64,000 nucleotides of DNA, taken from Polytrichum commune (Eukaryota; Streptophyta; Polytrichopsida; Polytrichales; Polytrichaceae). Below the pieces are notes generated by a model. That model was not told where the DNA came from and searched no databases. It saw only the letters and a program-made list of their open reading frames with translations. The position numbers and the translations under genes are program-made. The DNA lies in NCBI GenBank assembly GCA_950295325.1, contig OX485808.1:31020527-31084526 (forward strand), given 5' to 3'. This document shows positions 37,380-49,545 of the stretch, one piece after another (position 1 is the first letter of the stretch; the number at the start of each line of letters is the position of its first letter).

Positions 37380-37640
37380 GACAATTCATCCCCAAGGCAA
37401 CAACGACTTTCACCTCAAGCAATTGGTTTCATCCTATCATAGGATATCATTAGTCAATCCGTTTCAACGAAGGACTAATATCAAATTGCTTATACTGCTC
37501 CAATTCTAGTCCATGTAAGTGTCGTTTCTCATGTTGTTGCTTATTTTTTTGTAGTCAATTGTTTTAGTTGCTTTTGATAAGCCTTTTATCTCTCCTGCAA
37601 CTTTTTTCATCTTTGTACATGTAATAATTGTAACTTCCGA
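37380..37640 (+). repeat. Direct repeat R7, copy 1
   Basis: About 250 bp nearly identical to 39228-39475 ('ccccaaggcaacaacgactt', 'catcctatcataggatatca', 'ccatgtaagtgt'). The two copies flank a 1.6-kb interior that contains a TE-like open frame, so they behave like short LTRs of one element. Confidence 0.7.
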
Positions 37641-37811
37641 TTCTCAATTTCCCCTTGTTTGGACTTCTCTGGACTGGTCGATGGACTTAGGGTCAGCTGA
37701 GAGCTTGAAGCAATGTTTGTCGCAATGGCAGGCCTAGGTAATTATTCACAACAGACTGAAATGTAGAAGGTCGAGAAGAGCTCCATCAGCCTGGGATTCC
37801 CAACTTTCCTT

Positions 37812-37882
37812 ACTGCAATTTCCTCAATCGATTTATGTTGAACAACCTGAGACCAACAAAAATCGATTAAGGAAATTGCAGT
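37812..37882. repeat. Inverted repeat (23-bp arms)
   Basis: Left arm 37812-37834 and right arm 37860-37882 are reverse complements except for one base, with a 25-nt spacer. A copy of the spacer motif 'caacctgagaccaac' also lies at about 39049. The hairpin sits inside the putative R7-flanked element. Confidence 0.7.
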
Positions 37883-38408
37883 TGCAGCAGGAAATAGTGG
37901 CTGGTCAAGATTTTGAATAGGAACAAGATAAGGTCTATTTGAAGAAATCAGGAACCAAAGATAGTTAGTAATCTGAAGTGTCGAGGAACAAAATAATAGT
38001 CTCTCATGCCTTTGTGAGAAAATTACTTCATGGTGAGATAACCTCTTTTGTGATCCAAAGATAGGATAGAAGAGAAACTTCTTCCAAGCTTAGGGCCCAC
38101 TGCTGCCAGATAGGCTTTCATCTCTGAAACTTTAAGACTTTTCCTCTCTATGTAGTAAGCATTTTGGAAAGAATCATTATTGAAAATTATACGGAGACTC
38201 GGTGGAGGTTGGAAGGGGAACAATATACTCAATGAAATACTCTTGGATGATGATGAAGTTTACTTGATGGGTTTCTGGGAGGTAAATTCTTTGTAGTCCA
38301 GAAACTGACCACATCTGATTATTCTTGACGATTGTCTACAAGACTAAGTTCTATTGCTAGGATTAGTCCAAGGGATATTACCTTTCTCCTAGAGGACTTT
38401 GAAGTCTC

Positions 38409-39185
38409 ATGGAGGGTTCATTTAAAATAACATACTTGTCTTGTGAACCGAGTCTAGAACAAATTGCAAGCCTTATCTTCCCAGTCTTAAGGTCAATTGA
38501 CAACATGTTTTCTGGTGCAATGGAGGTAGATAAGACTGAAGAAGAGGGTCAGGCCTTTTTCGTTAAGCCCATGGTTTTACCCAACATCTCAATAGCTCTC
38601 AAAACAACTTGGAAAGCCAATAGTGTTAAACTGGGAAAAACAAGAATTTCCCATTTTTTATGTTGGGTTCAGACTACTACTAGAGTGGCCTATGTAGATA
38701 GGGTAATTCAGTTTTTTCAAACACACTCATCAGAAACTGAGATAGCCCAAATTGATGGACGGACAATCGACTTCTCGGTGAATTTAGTTGGAAGAACCTT
38801 GAAATTACATGTTGATGGGGAATGGTTGGATAATATGCATGGTTTGACAAAGAAACAATACGAGAATATGTTTGAAGGGGAGTTTCGGCGGTCACCAAGA
38901 GGTTGTCAGCTTAATAAAGCTAAGAATTATTGAAGAATTTGGCTTAAATTTGTGAATGATTATCTGGTGTTCCGACCTCAAAAAGACATGATGACTCAAA
39001 ATATTATTGTAGCGACCTTACATACATGGGAGGGCAAAAGAGTTGAACAACCTGAGACCAACATAAATCGATTGAGGGGACCTCGATACTTCTTTTGTTG
39101 CCAACCGATTGTTGACGTTCAGATTCCTCCTAGTGCAGTTGTATCTTCTCCCTCAACTCCCGGTTTTCCAACCTCAATCGTTTGA
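38409..39185 (+). pseudogene. Transposon-derived ORF, probably gag-like, interrupted
   Basis: A 174-codon frame starting at 38409 is followed, after an in-frame stop at about 38931, by a continuation (38936-39185; starts RIWLKFVNDY) that reads as the same protein. Features include TTTRVAYVDRVIQFF, DGRTIDFSVNL and KKQYENMFEGEFRR. I do not recognise a named family with confidence. Position between the R7 direct repeats suggests an internal protein of a retroelement. It could instead be a host-gene fragment carried by a transposon. Confidence 0.45.
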
Positions 39186-39227
39186 TCTCCTCTCGACCAA
39201 CCACTACTTCCTACTGCAACTGGCCTT

Positions 39228-39475
39228 GACATTTCATCCCCAAGGCAACAACGACTTTCACCTCAAGCAATTGGTTTCATCCTATCATAGGATATCATTA
39301 GTCAATTCGTTTCAATGAAGGACTAATATGAAATTGCTTATATTGCTCCAATTATAGTCCATGTAAGTGTAGTTTCTCATGTTGTTACTTATTTTTTTGT
39401 AGTCAATTGTTTTAATTGCTTATGATAAGCCTTTTATCTCTCTTGCAACTTTTTTCATCTTTGTACCTGTAGTAA
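39228..39475 (+). repeat. Direct repeat R7, copy 2
   Basis: Downstream partner of 37380-37640, in the same orientation and with few differences. Confidence 0.7.
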
Positions 39476-39479
39476 TTTT

Positions 39480-39790
39480 TTTGTTATGAACAAACCCATG
39501 GAAACACTAAGGGAAGACTTAAAAGGTGACTTATACAACATCTAGGTGTCTTAGATAAGGTTTATCAGGGAAAACACAAAGTTATTTCACTTTACTTTAG
39601 ATTATGACTGACAATTGGTTTACGGGTAAGGGATAAAAACTCTAAAAGCCTTTCCATGTCAGTACATGCAGATGTGACAATCTCACACCTCACTCTAATT
39701 TCCCATGCAATAGTATGGTAGTGAGTTCATTTTAATTGCACCAAGTGCGGTGCACAAGCATAGGCACAACCATAGTCAATGGTCTTGCAT
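39480..39790 (+). repeat. Direct repeat R6, copy 2
   Basis: Diverged partner of 35755-36065, starting directly after R7 copy 2. R6-R7 order differs between the two sides, so a simple LTR pair does not explain the arrangement. Confidence 0.55.
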
Positions 39791-40419
39791 ATAATTACAC
39801 ATAATTCTTAGCATATAGCCTTATCCACACACAAACTTAATACAAATGAAAGCAGAACACCGAAAAATACTGACAACACTTACTTGTTAGTCTTCAAAGA
39901 AACTTGCTCCTTCATTGGTCCGCCTCTGCAATTGTGTCAACCTAACGCTCATTCTCTCATTTGTCGTGCTCCAGATTATTTTCTATTAAACTTTCTACCC
40001 CTTGGAATTTAATAACGGGTGGGAGTGGTAGATGAAAACCTAACCTACAGTCTGACGGACGTTCATTGGCCTTCTAGTTCGTCATAAATTTTTGCTTGAG
40101 TCTATTGCCTAGGCCAATTACTTAGTCCTCTATATTAGGCAAGTTTAGATATTTATTTATTTATTAAATTTTATTTCGCTTCACATCATATAAAATTAAT
40201 TAAGTAAAACAAGGCTTTTGATTCCAACCTTGTTCAATCGATTTTTTCATTTTATTATTATTATTTTAATTTGATTGTCATAATATTTATTATGATTATG
40301 ATTATGATTATTACTTATAAATATTTATATAATTCATTTCTATAGTATAATGCTCCCCTCATTGTCCTCAGTTATGTATGATATTTTCTAGATTATAATC
40401 GTTTATGCGCGTAGAAAGG

Positions 40420-41215
40420 ATGTGCCCTCAAAATCCACCAAATCAAACGACCCATTGTCATGAGCAATCTTAACTTTGTAAGGGACCATCTAGTGTAACT
40501 TAAATTTATATGGGAATGTTTCAAATGACTATCATAGAGTAATATTTAATCATCAACAATTATCGTTTTAGATTTCATTTTGTTATTGTAATATGTCTTA
40601 CGCCATCTTTGAATGGTTGTCATATTTAAATAGGCTTGATTTCTCACTTCATCCAGTCTTTCTAATAGTGTAGTTCTCCATTGGAAGGAATCTTCCTCAC
40701 CTAACCTTTTATCAATGACTATGCATAATGAGGAAAATTCTAGTTCACCTACCAGGGTAGCTTCTTGACATTAAACTAATTAAAAGGGTGTGAATTTGGT
40801 GGTGTTTATATAAGCAATGCGATAAGTCCATGATGCATCTAACAATTCACTATCCCAATCAATTAAGGAATTTTGAATAATCTTGGTGATGATCATATAC
40901 AAAATTTCATTAGTCTTTTCAGTTTGACCATTTGCTCGTGGGTGATACGATGAAGTGAGGCAATGTTTAAATTTATATTTTTCTTTTAGTTCTTTAGTAA
41001 TATCACTTAGAAAGTGAATTCATTGATCATTCACCGATTCTTTTGGACATCCATAACAAGATAGAATTTTTATCTCTATGAAATTAAGCTACCACATGCT
41101 TATCATTTTTTCTAGTGGCTTCAACTTCTGCCCATTTAATAAAATAATGTGTAGCCATTAAAATAGATCGAAATTTTCTATGACGAAATCAATTTCTCAT
41201 TTCTCAAGTGGTGCA
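40420..41215 (-). pseudogene. Degenerate Ty3/gypsy integrase fragment
   Basis: On the minus strand, frames joined across stops and shifts read as the core and C-terminal region of a gypsy-class integrase: 'MATHYFIKWAEVEATRKND', then 'GCPKESVNDQ-stop-IHFLSD', then YHPRANGQTEKTNEIL (about 40950-40905), IDWDSELLDASWTYRIAY and the C-terminal 'QRWRKTYYNNKMKSK'. The catalytic Glu in NGQTE is present. The first Asp of the DDE triad reads His (ATHYF for the usual ATDYF). Several in-frame stops and at least one frameshift make it non-functional. Reverse transcriptase and RNase H, expected upstream on the minus strand, are absent, so this is a truncated relic. Confidence 0.8.
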
Positions 41216-43690
41216 ATAGCTATTATGGGTGTAAGTGGCATTGCATAAGAGTAAGTTGCATGGATTCATAATTTTTCTCTCGGCCACCTCTCCAAGGGAC
41301 GCCTTTATTCACGAGTTGAGCACTAGTTGTGGTTAGATTAAAGAAAATATGGGTGGCTTTCACATCCATCCCTGACAAACCAACACCCTTATGAAAAACA
41401 AATTGCGATGAAGCCTTCGCCTTCGCCTTGTGATTGAAAACCAAAATGTGAAAACATCGAATTTGAAAACAGATGAAACAAATGAAAATCCACATGATAA
41501 TATATTTGTACTTATATTTGAAACCAATGAACACATCAATTGCAATAGATTGAATCCAAAGAAATGACAAGCATGTTGTTCGAGATTTGTCAACAACTAA
41601 ATACAATGGTAACTCATTGATGCCCCACCAATCCTTTGCAATTGCGAAATTATAAGTCATTATGTCCACTCGAACTTCTTTTACTTCAAGCAAAAAGACA
41701 AACAAAGAAACATCCGCATGCAAACATACACTAGCAAACTCAAACAGAGTTGCAATGTGGGGGGGGGGGGGGGCGACATTGAAACGGTATATATGGTACC
41801 TTCTTCATGTACTCGAGAATGTCAACCGTGATAGGATGATCGGTGAACCCATTATCCAAAACGGATGCGATGGATGTACTCCTTCCAATTGTGGATTGTT
41901 GTTGAGAATTTGTTGTTGAAGGAAAACTCCCTCGATTCCTTACACTCCACCTTTGTGCTTCATGTTGCGCATAAAAATTAATGTCAAGAGGAGTTGTAGT
42001 AATAATATCATCCGATGTTGACATAGTAAATGTTGCAAAGGTATTTGTCATCCTAGAAGGAATTGTTGTAGTTGGGTCCACATCCAAATGTGTTGGAGAC
42101 TTTTGTTTACCATACTGAGTAACGACTAACAATTTGGACCCTTTTTGTGCTTAGTATATTGGGTTTGATATCATTGTCATCTACAATGTCTTCATGTACA
42201 CCATTTGTATTCACAGGACTTCATTTGGATCTCTCCAATTTCTCCCACAAGTGACATGAATTGCAAAAGCCGAGAAATTGACATGACATTCAAAGCCATG
42301 ATTTTTTACATACCCATAATAAATGTAAGCAAAATATTTAGTGAAATTGGATTGACTAATTCATCTTCAAGTTAAAGCATTGAAATGTAACAAATTGTTC
42401 ATTGGCAAAAATATGCATATGTAACTATTTTGTGGTCATTTTACCCCCATGAAAATCCTCAAGGTTTGAGGAGTTGGTGAATGACATTGTCCCTCTAAAA
42501 CATGATTAAAACAATTATGACCAATTAAGTCATCTACTTTTCAACATAATCATCATAAGAATGGCAGCTTCATGCCAATTGGTTTTGAAATCATCAACTC
42601 AATCACAACATTATCCTCCAATTGCAAACCAAACAAATAAAGCCATCTGATATTCCTCAAATACAAGACACTTAAATTTATTATGGGGCAGCAAACACAT
42701 ACATGTGCCCACAACGATGCCCTCACAATCCAATTGCCAAGTTCGATTTCCTTGACAACTCCCAAAGGAAAACAAAGATATTTTATTGTCATCTGGCTTG
42801 AACTCCACCAATGCAACCATCTCCATATGTGTTTTGCCTCCACCATAATAGTTGCAGTCATTTGCAATTATTCAAGTGTCATCTCCAACTTACCAACAAC
42901 GTCAATTTGTTTATTGATTTACACAATATACATTTGAATGTTAGAGATCACAATGAGATGGATGGATTGAAAAAAATAAAATGTTTGGGCCAATACATAT
43001 ATTGATGCAATATGTCAATTGAGATATTGTGCATACCTCTTTCAGAAACTGAAGATTGTGGGCCGGTTTTGCTATAGCAATAAGTTTCTCAAGATCGAGC
43101 CTTCATATATGTGCTATAGCATTTTCTGAAGTCTTTTCATGGTCTTCCACACTCTAGTAATGAATCTTGATTCCAAAAGAACTTTTCTTCGTGTATTCTA
43201 TTGCACAAAACACATGCGAAGTCATAAAATATTATTATTTTATTATTATGTCTATTGACACAAGCAATGTCTTGTTATGAGGTTTAAAAAGAATTAAAAC
43301 TCCTCATGCTTCAGAGAGCCAAACTCCTCACCCAATGAAGCTTGTGAACCAAGACATTGAAAATTTACTGGCAACATAAACACCATCCAAATACATGCTA
43401 AATACAAGTTATGAAAATGAACGAGGAAGAATAACAATAAAAACAATTTTATGTATATACACATGTTTATGTAAAACACGAATGAAATATCATAACCTAT
43501 CTTCTGCAATGTTGATCATGTCGCTGCCCCCCTCTAGCATTCTTGCATTGAATCCTACTCCGTGACCTACAATCCTCCCACATCACTCAACATTGTCTAC
43601 AATCATCAAAGCCTACACAGATGAGAGAAAGGAGGAGTTGAAGCATTCAATTGTATTGACGAAATGTGAAGTGAGAGATAAACCCCTCTC
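41216..43690. other. Gene-free region, possibly transposon interior
   Basis: Contains a G15 tract (41759-41773). Minus-strand frames at 41223-41723, 41740-42132 and 42553-42867 are longer than usual for this window but have no recognised domain. They lie upstream of the gypsy relic and downstream of the pogo-type relic and may belong to a decayed element. No function is assigned. Confidence 0.4.
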
Positions 43691-43699
43691 ATTGGGCTT

Positions 43700-44900
43700 T
43701 GAGGTAAGTAACGCCGTACCTACCTTCATAACCTCTTGATGTAAGTGACACCGTAATTACCTTCATAACCACTTGGATGAATTCTTTCTCCAAATAATGG
43801 TTGTTTCCAAGTTGTGTTGATACGATGAAGTCAAATGCGTGTTTGTGTTTTAAAGACACGATCAAATGCGTTTAGAAAGCTAGTTTGTTCCAATACTTTG
43901 CTATCATAATAGGGTTGGCAACAATGTGTTGCCAAGTTGTGTACAACCAATTGCAAATTTTTGGTTTGATGATAGACATTTGGAAGCCCATTTCAACCTC
44001 ATTGTCATCATCTAACTGCTTAGTGATAAAATCCACAATGTATATGTTAAAATCTTATCGAAATGCATACTTGAATGGCCGTTGAATGATGACATATGTT
44101 GGCTATAGAATATTTGTACAATTTGCTAGAATGAAAATGATGAGTATTTGCAGATGAGTTGTTTTCACCCAAGTCAAAACTCCTATGACATGTGTAAATT
44201 CCAACAACTATAAGCCATACCAATTTTTGACTTGTGGATAGTTGTGATTTCTTAATTTCACTCTATCAATAAAGGTCCATGACTTCTTCAACAAACCCCT
44301 TGCAAGTGGTAGGTGTGGACCAATAATTAGAAGAACAAGTGATAAACCACCCGGAACCCGGAACCCGAAGTTTATGCATTGTTTTCGACTGTTGTTTAAT
44401 GGACGTGGACTTATTGTGGTCAATCCGGTAAAAATGAATAGGAAAGGAAGAAAAATTCCATATCATTTGAAGACATTCCACTATAATTTGTCGTTTATCT
44501 TCAACTCAAAATATTGCCACATGGTTGGAACCTCTCGTCTCCCATGTTTTTACACCTCCCACTGGCACTAAGTGCATGCCAATCTAATTTGTATTAACAA
44601 CTAAGGCTTCACGAATGTTGTGCAATTTGACTACTTACACTACTTGTGCCATTTGTTTGCCTTGTCATTCCCAATCGATAGGTAATTTTCATGTTGTGTT
44701 GTCGAAACGCAATAACTCCAATTGAGTTATCTTTTGATGAAGTGTCTTGTATGCTTTATTGATACTCTAAATGAGCTAGGGTGGGAATCTTGTAACAATG
44801 TTGGGACTCGCTTTTGAATAGTTGCCTTAATCAAAGGTTGTATGCAATTATCATACGAAGGTTGTCATGTTAGCTTCCTCGAAATGGTAAAAACATTCCT
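43700..44900 (-). pseudogene. Degenerate pogo/Tigger-type (DDE_1) transposase
   Basis: Minus-strand reading across stops and frameshifts gives, in order: PLIKATIQKRVPTLLQDSH; 'RVSIKHTRHFIK'; 'LVVNTN-stop-IGMHLVPVGG'; KTWETRGSNHVAIF; VEDKRQIIVE; 'FITCSSNYWSTPTTCKGF'; 'ANCTNIL-stop-P'; 'IIQRPFKYAFR'; 'KICNWLYTTWQHI'. This order and these motifs match the DDE_1 endonuclease domain of plant pogo-like transposases. The first catalytic Asp (NTD in the family) is Asn here and is followed by a stop, so the gene is dead. It may belong to the same class as the short TIR element at 7648-8243, although no matching terminal repeats were found beside it. Confidence 0.65.
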
Positions 44901-46407
44901 CCTTTAGAGTCGGGTAATTGAAGAGGATAGTACAATGTTGTATAAGAGGATAGTATAATGTTGGATATTCATGTGAAACACGAGCTAGAGCTTACACAAT
45001 TTTTGTATTTCCCTTTAAGCACCCATGTCAGTGTAAACCACTCATATAGGGAACCTCCACATCATGAACATTTGTGTTTTCTCCTAACTTCCTATGTGAT
45101 GCTCACAATAATGAAGAGTAGTAGTGAGATTTTTTTTGACTTAACTGCACCCAAAATTTGGATCCCAAAGAGATGGAATGAACCAATTTGTATAGGAGCT
45201 TCTAATCTTAAGTTTCTTGCTTGGTCGTTCTTATTCTTCCACTTCTTGTGAAAGCAAAATTGGCTCCAACTCTTTCTTCGGCCATCCAACAAATATCTTC
45301 AATGGTTCTTCTTGCACATCATGCTCCATCCTTGCACTTAACGCAACAAAATTACACTTCACATTAATGTTCATCTTCTCTTTGTTGATTTAATAAAATA
45401 GTATTAATTAACTTTTGTGTCTTTCCCATCTTGTTTGTTGTAAAACCCTAATCCCCAACAGAGTGTGGCAGCAAAATGAACAACTAAGAAAGATTAACAT
45501 TCCCATATAGGTTTAGAGTGGATTAGCATCCATGGATGAATGATGAAAATATTAATGAAATATCTTATTCTTAACATTCAATAAAAAATGCGCCAAGATA
45601 TTTAAATTTTTGAAATAGTTTTTTTGGTCTTTTAGAAAATTTGATCCTAGAACCTCAGGTTATTTTCCATTTTAAATAGTTATTCAACAAAATGCCGCCG
45701 CATTTGCCCCTCACCTACGGTAATAGGAAAAAAAAACAAACAAAAAATCAAACAAGTGGCACTATGCTTGTAATTTGAAGGGGCAGTGATGCTATTGGTC
45801 ACTACCCCTATATTCCACCATATTCTAGTTTATACTTAGATGGCATATGACGTGGCTTTCTTTGCTTTGTTGAGTATTTCTTGGCATGGACCTTTGTTAT
45901 GGTAGGGTATGTGTGCATATCTTCGTCGCTACCCCTATATTTCATATGGCATGAACAAATACTTACGTGGCATATAAGATAGAATATTCACTTTTTGGGG
46001 TTCACTAAGTAGTCTTATTAGTGTGGACAGAAAAGTAATGTGGATGTATTTAATGTGAATCACACTTGCTTTCCATTCAAGGTGGAAACATTATCCTTTG
46101 TCCAGTGGACATAGGTCTAGGGGTGGAACGAACAGACACTTCATTCACGTCGGCCTCCTAACAGAGACTGAAGTTTCTCTTCTTTTGGAAACATTATGGG
46201 TTAAAGATCTCAAGGTGTTCTCTTAAGTTCTTATGGAGACCTCTGACCAACATCTAGAGTATTGACTGAAAGACAACACTCACATAATTAGAATGATCAT
46301 CCACATCAATTTTTTAGAAATGATAAAATCAAATCAATGGGGTCCACACCGATGTTAAATCGTAGATTTGAGTGTGGGTTGAATATAAACGCGGGGTATA
46401 TTGAATA
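44901..46407. other. Gene-free AT-rich DNA
   Basis: No recognisable gene. The far left part may hold the N-terminal remains of the pogo-type transposase, too decayed to trace. Confidence 0.35.
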
Positions 46408-46754
46408 ACACTCAAAACCCCGTAATATCAACCTCCTTAATGTCACTCCTTCTCAAAGATCCCAAAACCTTAGGGAATGGATGTTCTCAATTAAAATCTC
46501 ACTCCTCATTGTCACATTTTCCTCTCATATGTCACAACTTTTGACATCAAAGAATTCAAACTACATGTTCACGTGCATCATGTTATCGTAATTGTGATTA
46601 TTGTCATAGTTGCAATGTTGACTTTATGTTATTCCATAATGTCACATGCTACACTATTTATCTTTTATCATGCATGCATGTTAACATTGCATAACTCCTT
46701 GATATCATGTGCACTTTGCTTGCCAAAAGCGTGATATTACGGAGTTTCGAGTGT
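46408..46754. mobile_element. MITE-like element (family M4), copy a
   Basis: About 347 bp. The left end ACACTCAAAACCCCGTAATA is matched, inverted, by the right end, which reads ACACTCGAAACTCCGTAATA on the other strand: two differences in 20 bases. A second copy lies at 49208-49532. No coding capacity. The target duplication is not clear, so the superfamily is not assigned. Confidence 0.65.
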
Positions 46755-49083
46755 ATTATGGCCCACACTAATGGGGCTATTTAGTGTAGCTCTTAGCCCC
46801 TTGCTATAGTAGGATATGCACACAACACCTTCCTCGCTTTCTAGTTTCTATTGACCGCCACCCCAACATTCCACCTAGCATGAAGGCTACCTAGGTAGCA
46901 AACGAAGCGACTACCTTTCTCCGTTGACTACACTAAATAATGTGTCTAGTATCATATGGTATTTTATATCACCGTGGTAACTTTTTAGTGACACTTTCTA
47001 TGAAGAAGTTTACAAATATTGTCATCCCAACTTATTTTTACTTCATTCAAATGCCAATCATTGAAACAAAATTGGGTATAATTTGCATCCTAACAAATCA
47101 AGGATGAAATATTATCATATATGATTGGAATTTGCATGAGAAAGAGCACTTAATAAATGACAATTTTTGCAACATTGTAAATCTATACTCCCCCCCCCCA
47201 AAAAAAAATGTACAAGGAATGACAAATAATGTTAGGTTAACATTCAATGTTGGTGACACTACACTAGGGTTTATAATTAGTGTTGAGCAAGACAGGGGTG
47301 CACCGGTGTTTGGTGCTGTATAATGCCCCTAGAGAGGAGGGGTGCACATGCTTTCTATCACGATTTTTGAACACAAGATGACATGGGTATTGTAGCTCTC
47401 TAGCAGCTTGGGCACTTTTCCGCCCAACATTTCATTAAAGTGCGAAAGTAAGTTAGGCATCCCATAAAAACAATATTCTACAATTGGGCATATTCAAAAA
47501 GTAATTTAAATAAATTATAAATTCATCCAAGTCATTTTCATAATTCATGGACGATTCTCCTAGTTTCATTTATGCCGGCTACAATCAACCATGCGAATGC
47601 CGCTTGCATTATTATGATTTTAGGCACTCTTTGAATTTTTTATTTGGGGACACTCAACAAAATTAATCTCCCAATAATTTAAGCACGTGTTAAATTAATT
47701 ATTTTATGCCCGAGCTGCTAGAGAGGTAGAGTATTGAATGCGAGAAATTTATGATGTTGACAACATCCCAATGTTACATGGAGGTCTATGATCCAAAATT
47801 CAAGTTTATGCATGTCACATCTCCTATTTGGAAGGGTTTTTTCTCGACTTGTAGGACTTGCGGATCATGTCATATTGCCTCAAAACCCACCATTTGCATG
47901 GACTTTGTTAATAAGTTTCGGTGACACTTTATGTGCATCAATCCAAGTCAAAATAAAGTACATTACTATGTAAATTGTCACTTTGCATTCCTAAAAGGTA
48001 TTTGCATAGTTCCAAGACCAACATACACGTTTCCAATATACTCTCACTCAATTTGAATCTTTAAATGTTTAGTTTTCTAGAAACACATGCTTTTATACTA
48101 CACGCGTAAGTGTGTATGGTGAAATCAAATGCAAAATTGTTGGACTTGATGTGTACACTTTTACAAAGTAGACAACTCGTTGAAAGCCTCAAAGACCATA
48201 AAACATGGGGTTTATATTTGAAGGGAGACTTTGAAGTATGTATTTATAAAACTGCAAATTGAAGTTAAGGGATTCAAATCCCCTCGAAACTTGGGATAGG
48301 TGTAGAAAACTTGCTAACATATATATTGTGGGTGTACATGTTTATTACATGAAACAACCGCCGTTGTAATTAAAAAAACTATGAAACATGAAACATGTTC
48401 GGGGTAGACATTATGGGCGTACAAGGTTATTCTATGAACTATGCAACTAGGTCGAGGCTTCACTTCAACTTTACATACCCCATATGCATTAACCATAATA
48501 CACTAATCATCCTATTTACTGAGGGCTAGCTAATAATGTGTGTGGCAAAATAGTGAAGGTGACACTAAATTTCTCTATGCTATTAAATCAGTTTCACCAA
48601 CATATACATGGTTTTGGAAGGTGGAAGTGTTTTCGCCATTGTTTTTGTCAAGTTTTGGAGTAGCAATGCTATCGTACCATTTTTACACCACTTGAAGTTT
48701 ATGTTTCTACACCAACATCAAGAACGATCCCCAAAGTTGTGACCTCGAGCTTTAGAACACCTTTAGATGATGCATTGATTTTCTTGAAAGGCATGGTAAA
48801 TGAACATGTATTCATGAATTAAATATCAACCAACAATTTATTTAACCCTTGTTGATTTTGAAAATTGACAAAATAGTGTGTGTTTCGAGGATTAGTACCA
48901 CATGCACTAAATAAGCAATTTACTTTACTGTACTTATATAAACCACAATATTTTTATCTTAAATATTCCATCATAATTAGCATAGACTAATTGTTGACTT
49001 TTGTGATAACCTCATGAAATGGGTTTAGGGATCTAAACTGAAAATACTAAATTTCATATGTAAATTCACATAACATTCAATTG

Positions 49084-49125
<42 letters not shown>

Positions 49126-49207
49126 GGCAATGACTCGTACGAATAATTTTGTTTTTGTTTGCATTTTTGTTGTTTGAATTACCAATTGAAAATAGGAAAG
49201 GGGAAGT
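46755..49207. other. Gene-free DNA with repeat fragments
   Basis: 46758-46945 contains opposed 'ctatttagtgtag' and 'ctacactaaataa' motifs, also seen near 20276 and 23330 (a possible small foldback repeat). C10 at 47190-47199. A (CT)n microsatellite lies at about 49087-49121. No gene. Confidence 0.45.
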
Positions 49208-49532
49208 ACACACTAATGTCCATAATGCCACTCCCTCTCTTCTATCTTGAAACCCTAGGGAACGGATGTCCTTAGTTGAAATCTCCTTCCTTGTTGTCAC
49301 ATTTCCCTCCCATATATTTTGGGTTTTGACATCAAAACAATCCACCAAAAAATACAAACCACATGCTCACACTCATACATTATCATTATTGCAATAGTAA
49401 CTTGACGTTATTCCACAAAGTCATACGCTACACTAATTCTCTATTATCACGCATTCATGCTAACACTACGAACTCCTCAATACCAAGTGCACTTTGGTTG
49501 CCACAGGCGTGATATTAGGGAGGTTAAAGTGT
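49208..49532. mobile_element. MITE-like element (family M4), copy b
   Basis: Collinear with 46408-46754 ('gacatcaaa', 'acgctacacta', 'aagtgcactttggttgcca' and 'gcgtgatatta' blocks). Its terminal repeats are more decayed. It ends about 13 bp before the start of duplication arm B. Confidence 0.6.
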
Positions 49533-49545
49533 ATGTTTCTCAGAA

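Noticed and set aside
41223-41723. 166-codon minus-strand frame
   Set aside because: Contains a run of protein-like residues, but no family was recognised and it sits among decayed transposons; left as unassigned rather than called a gene.
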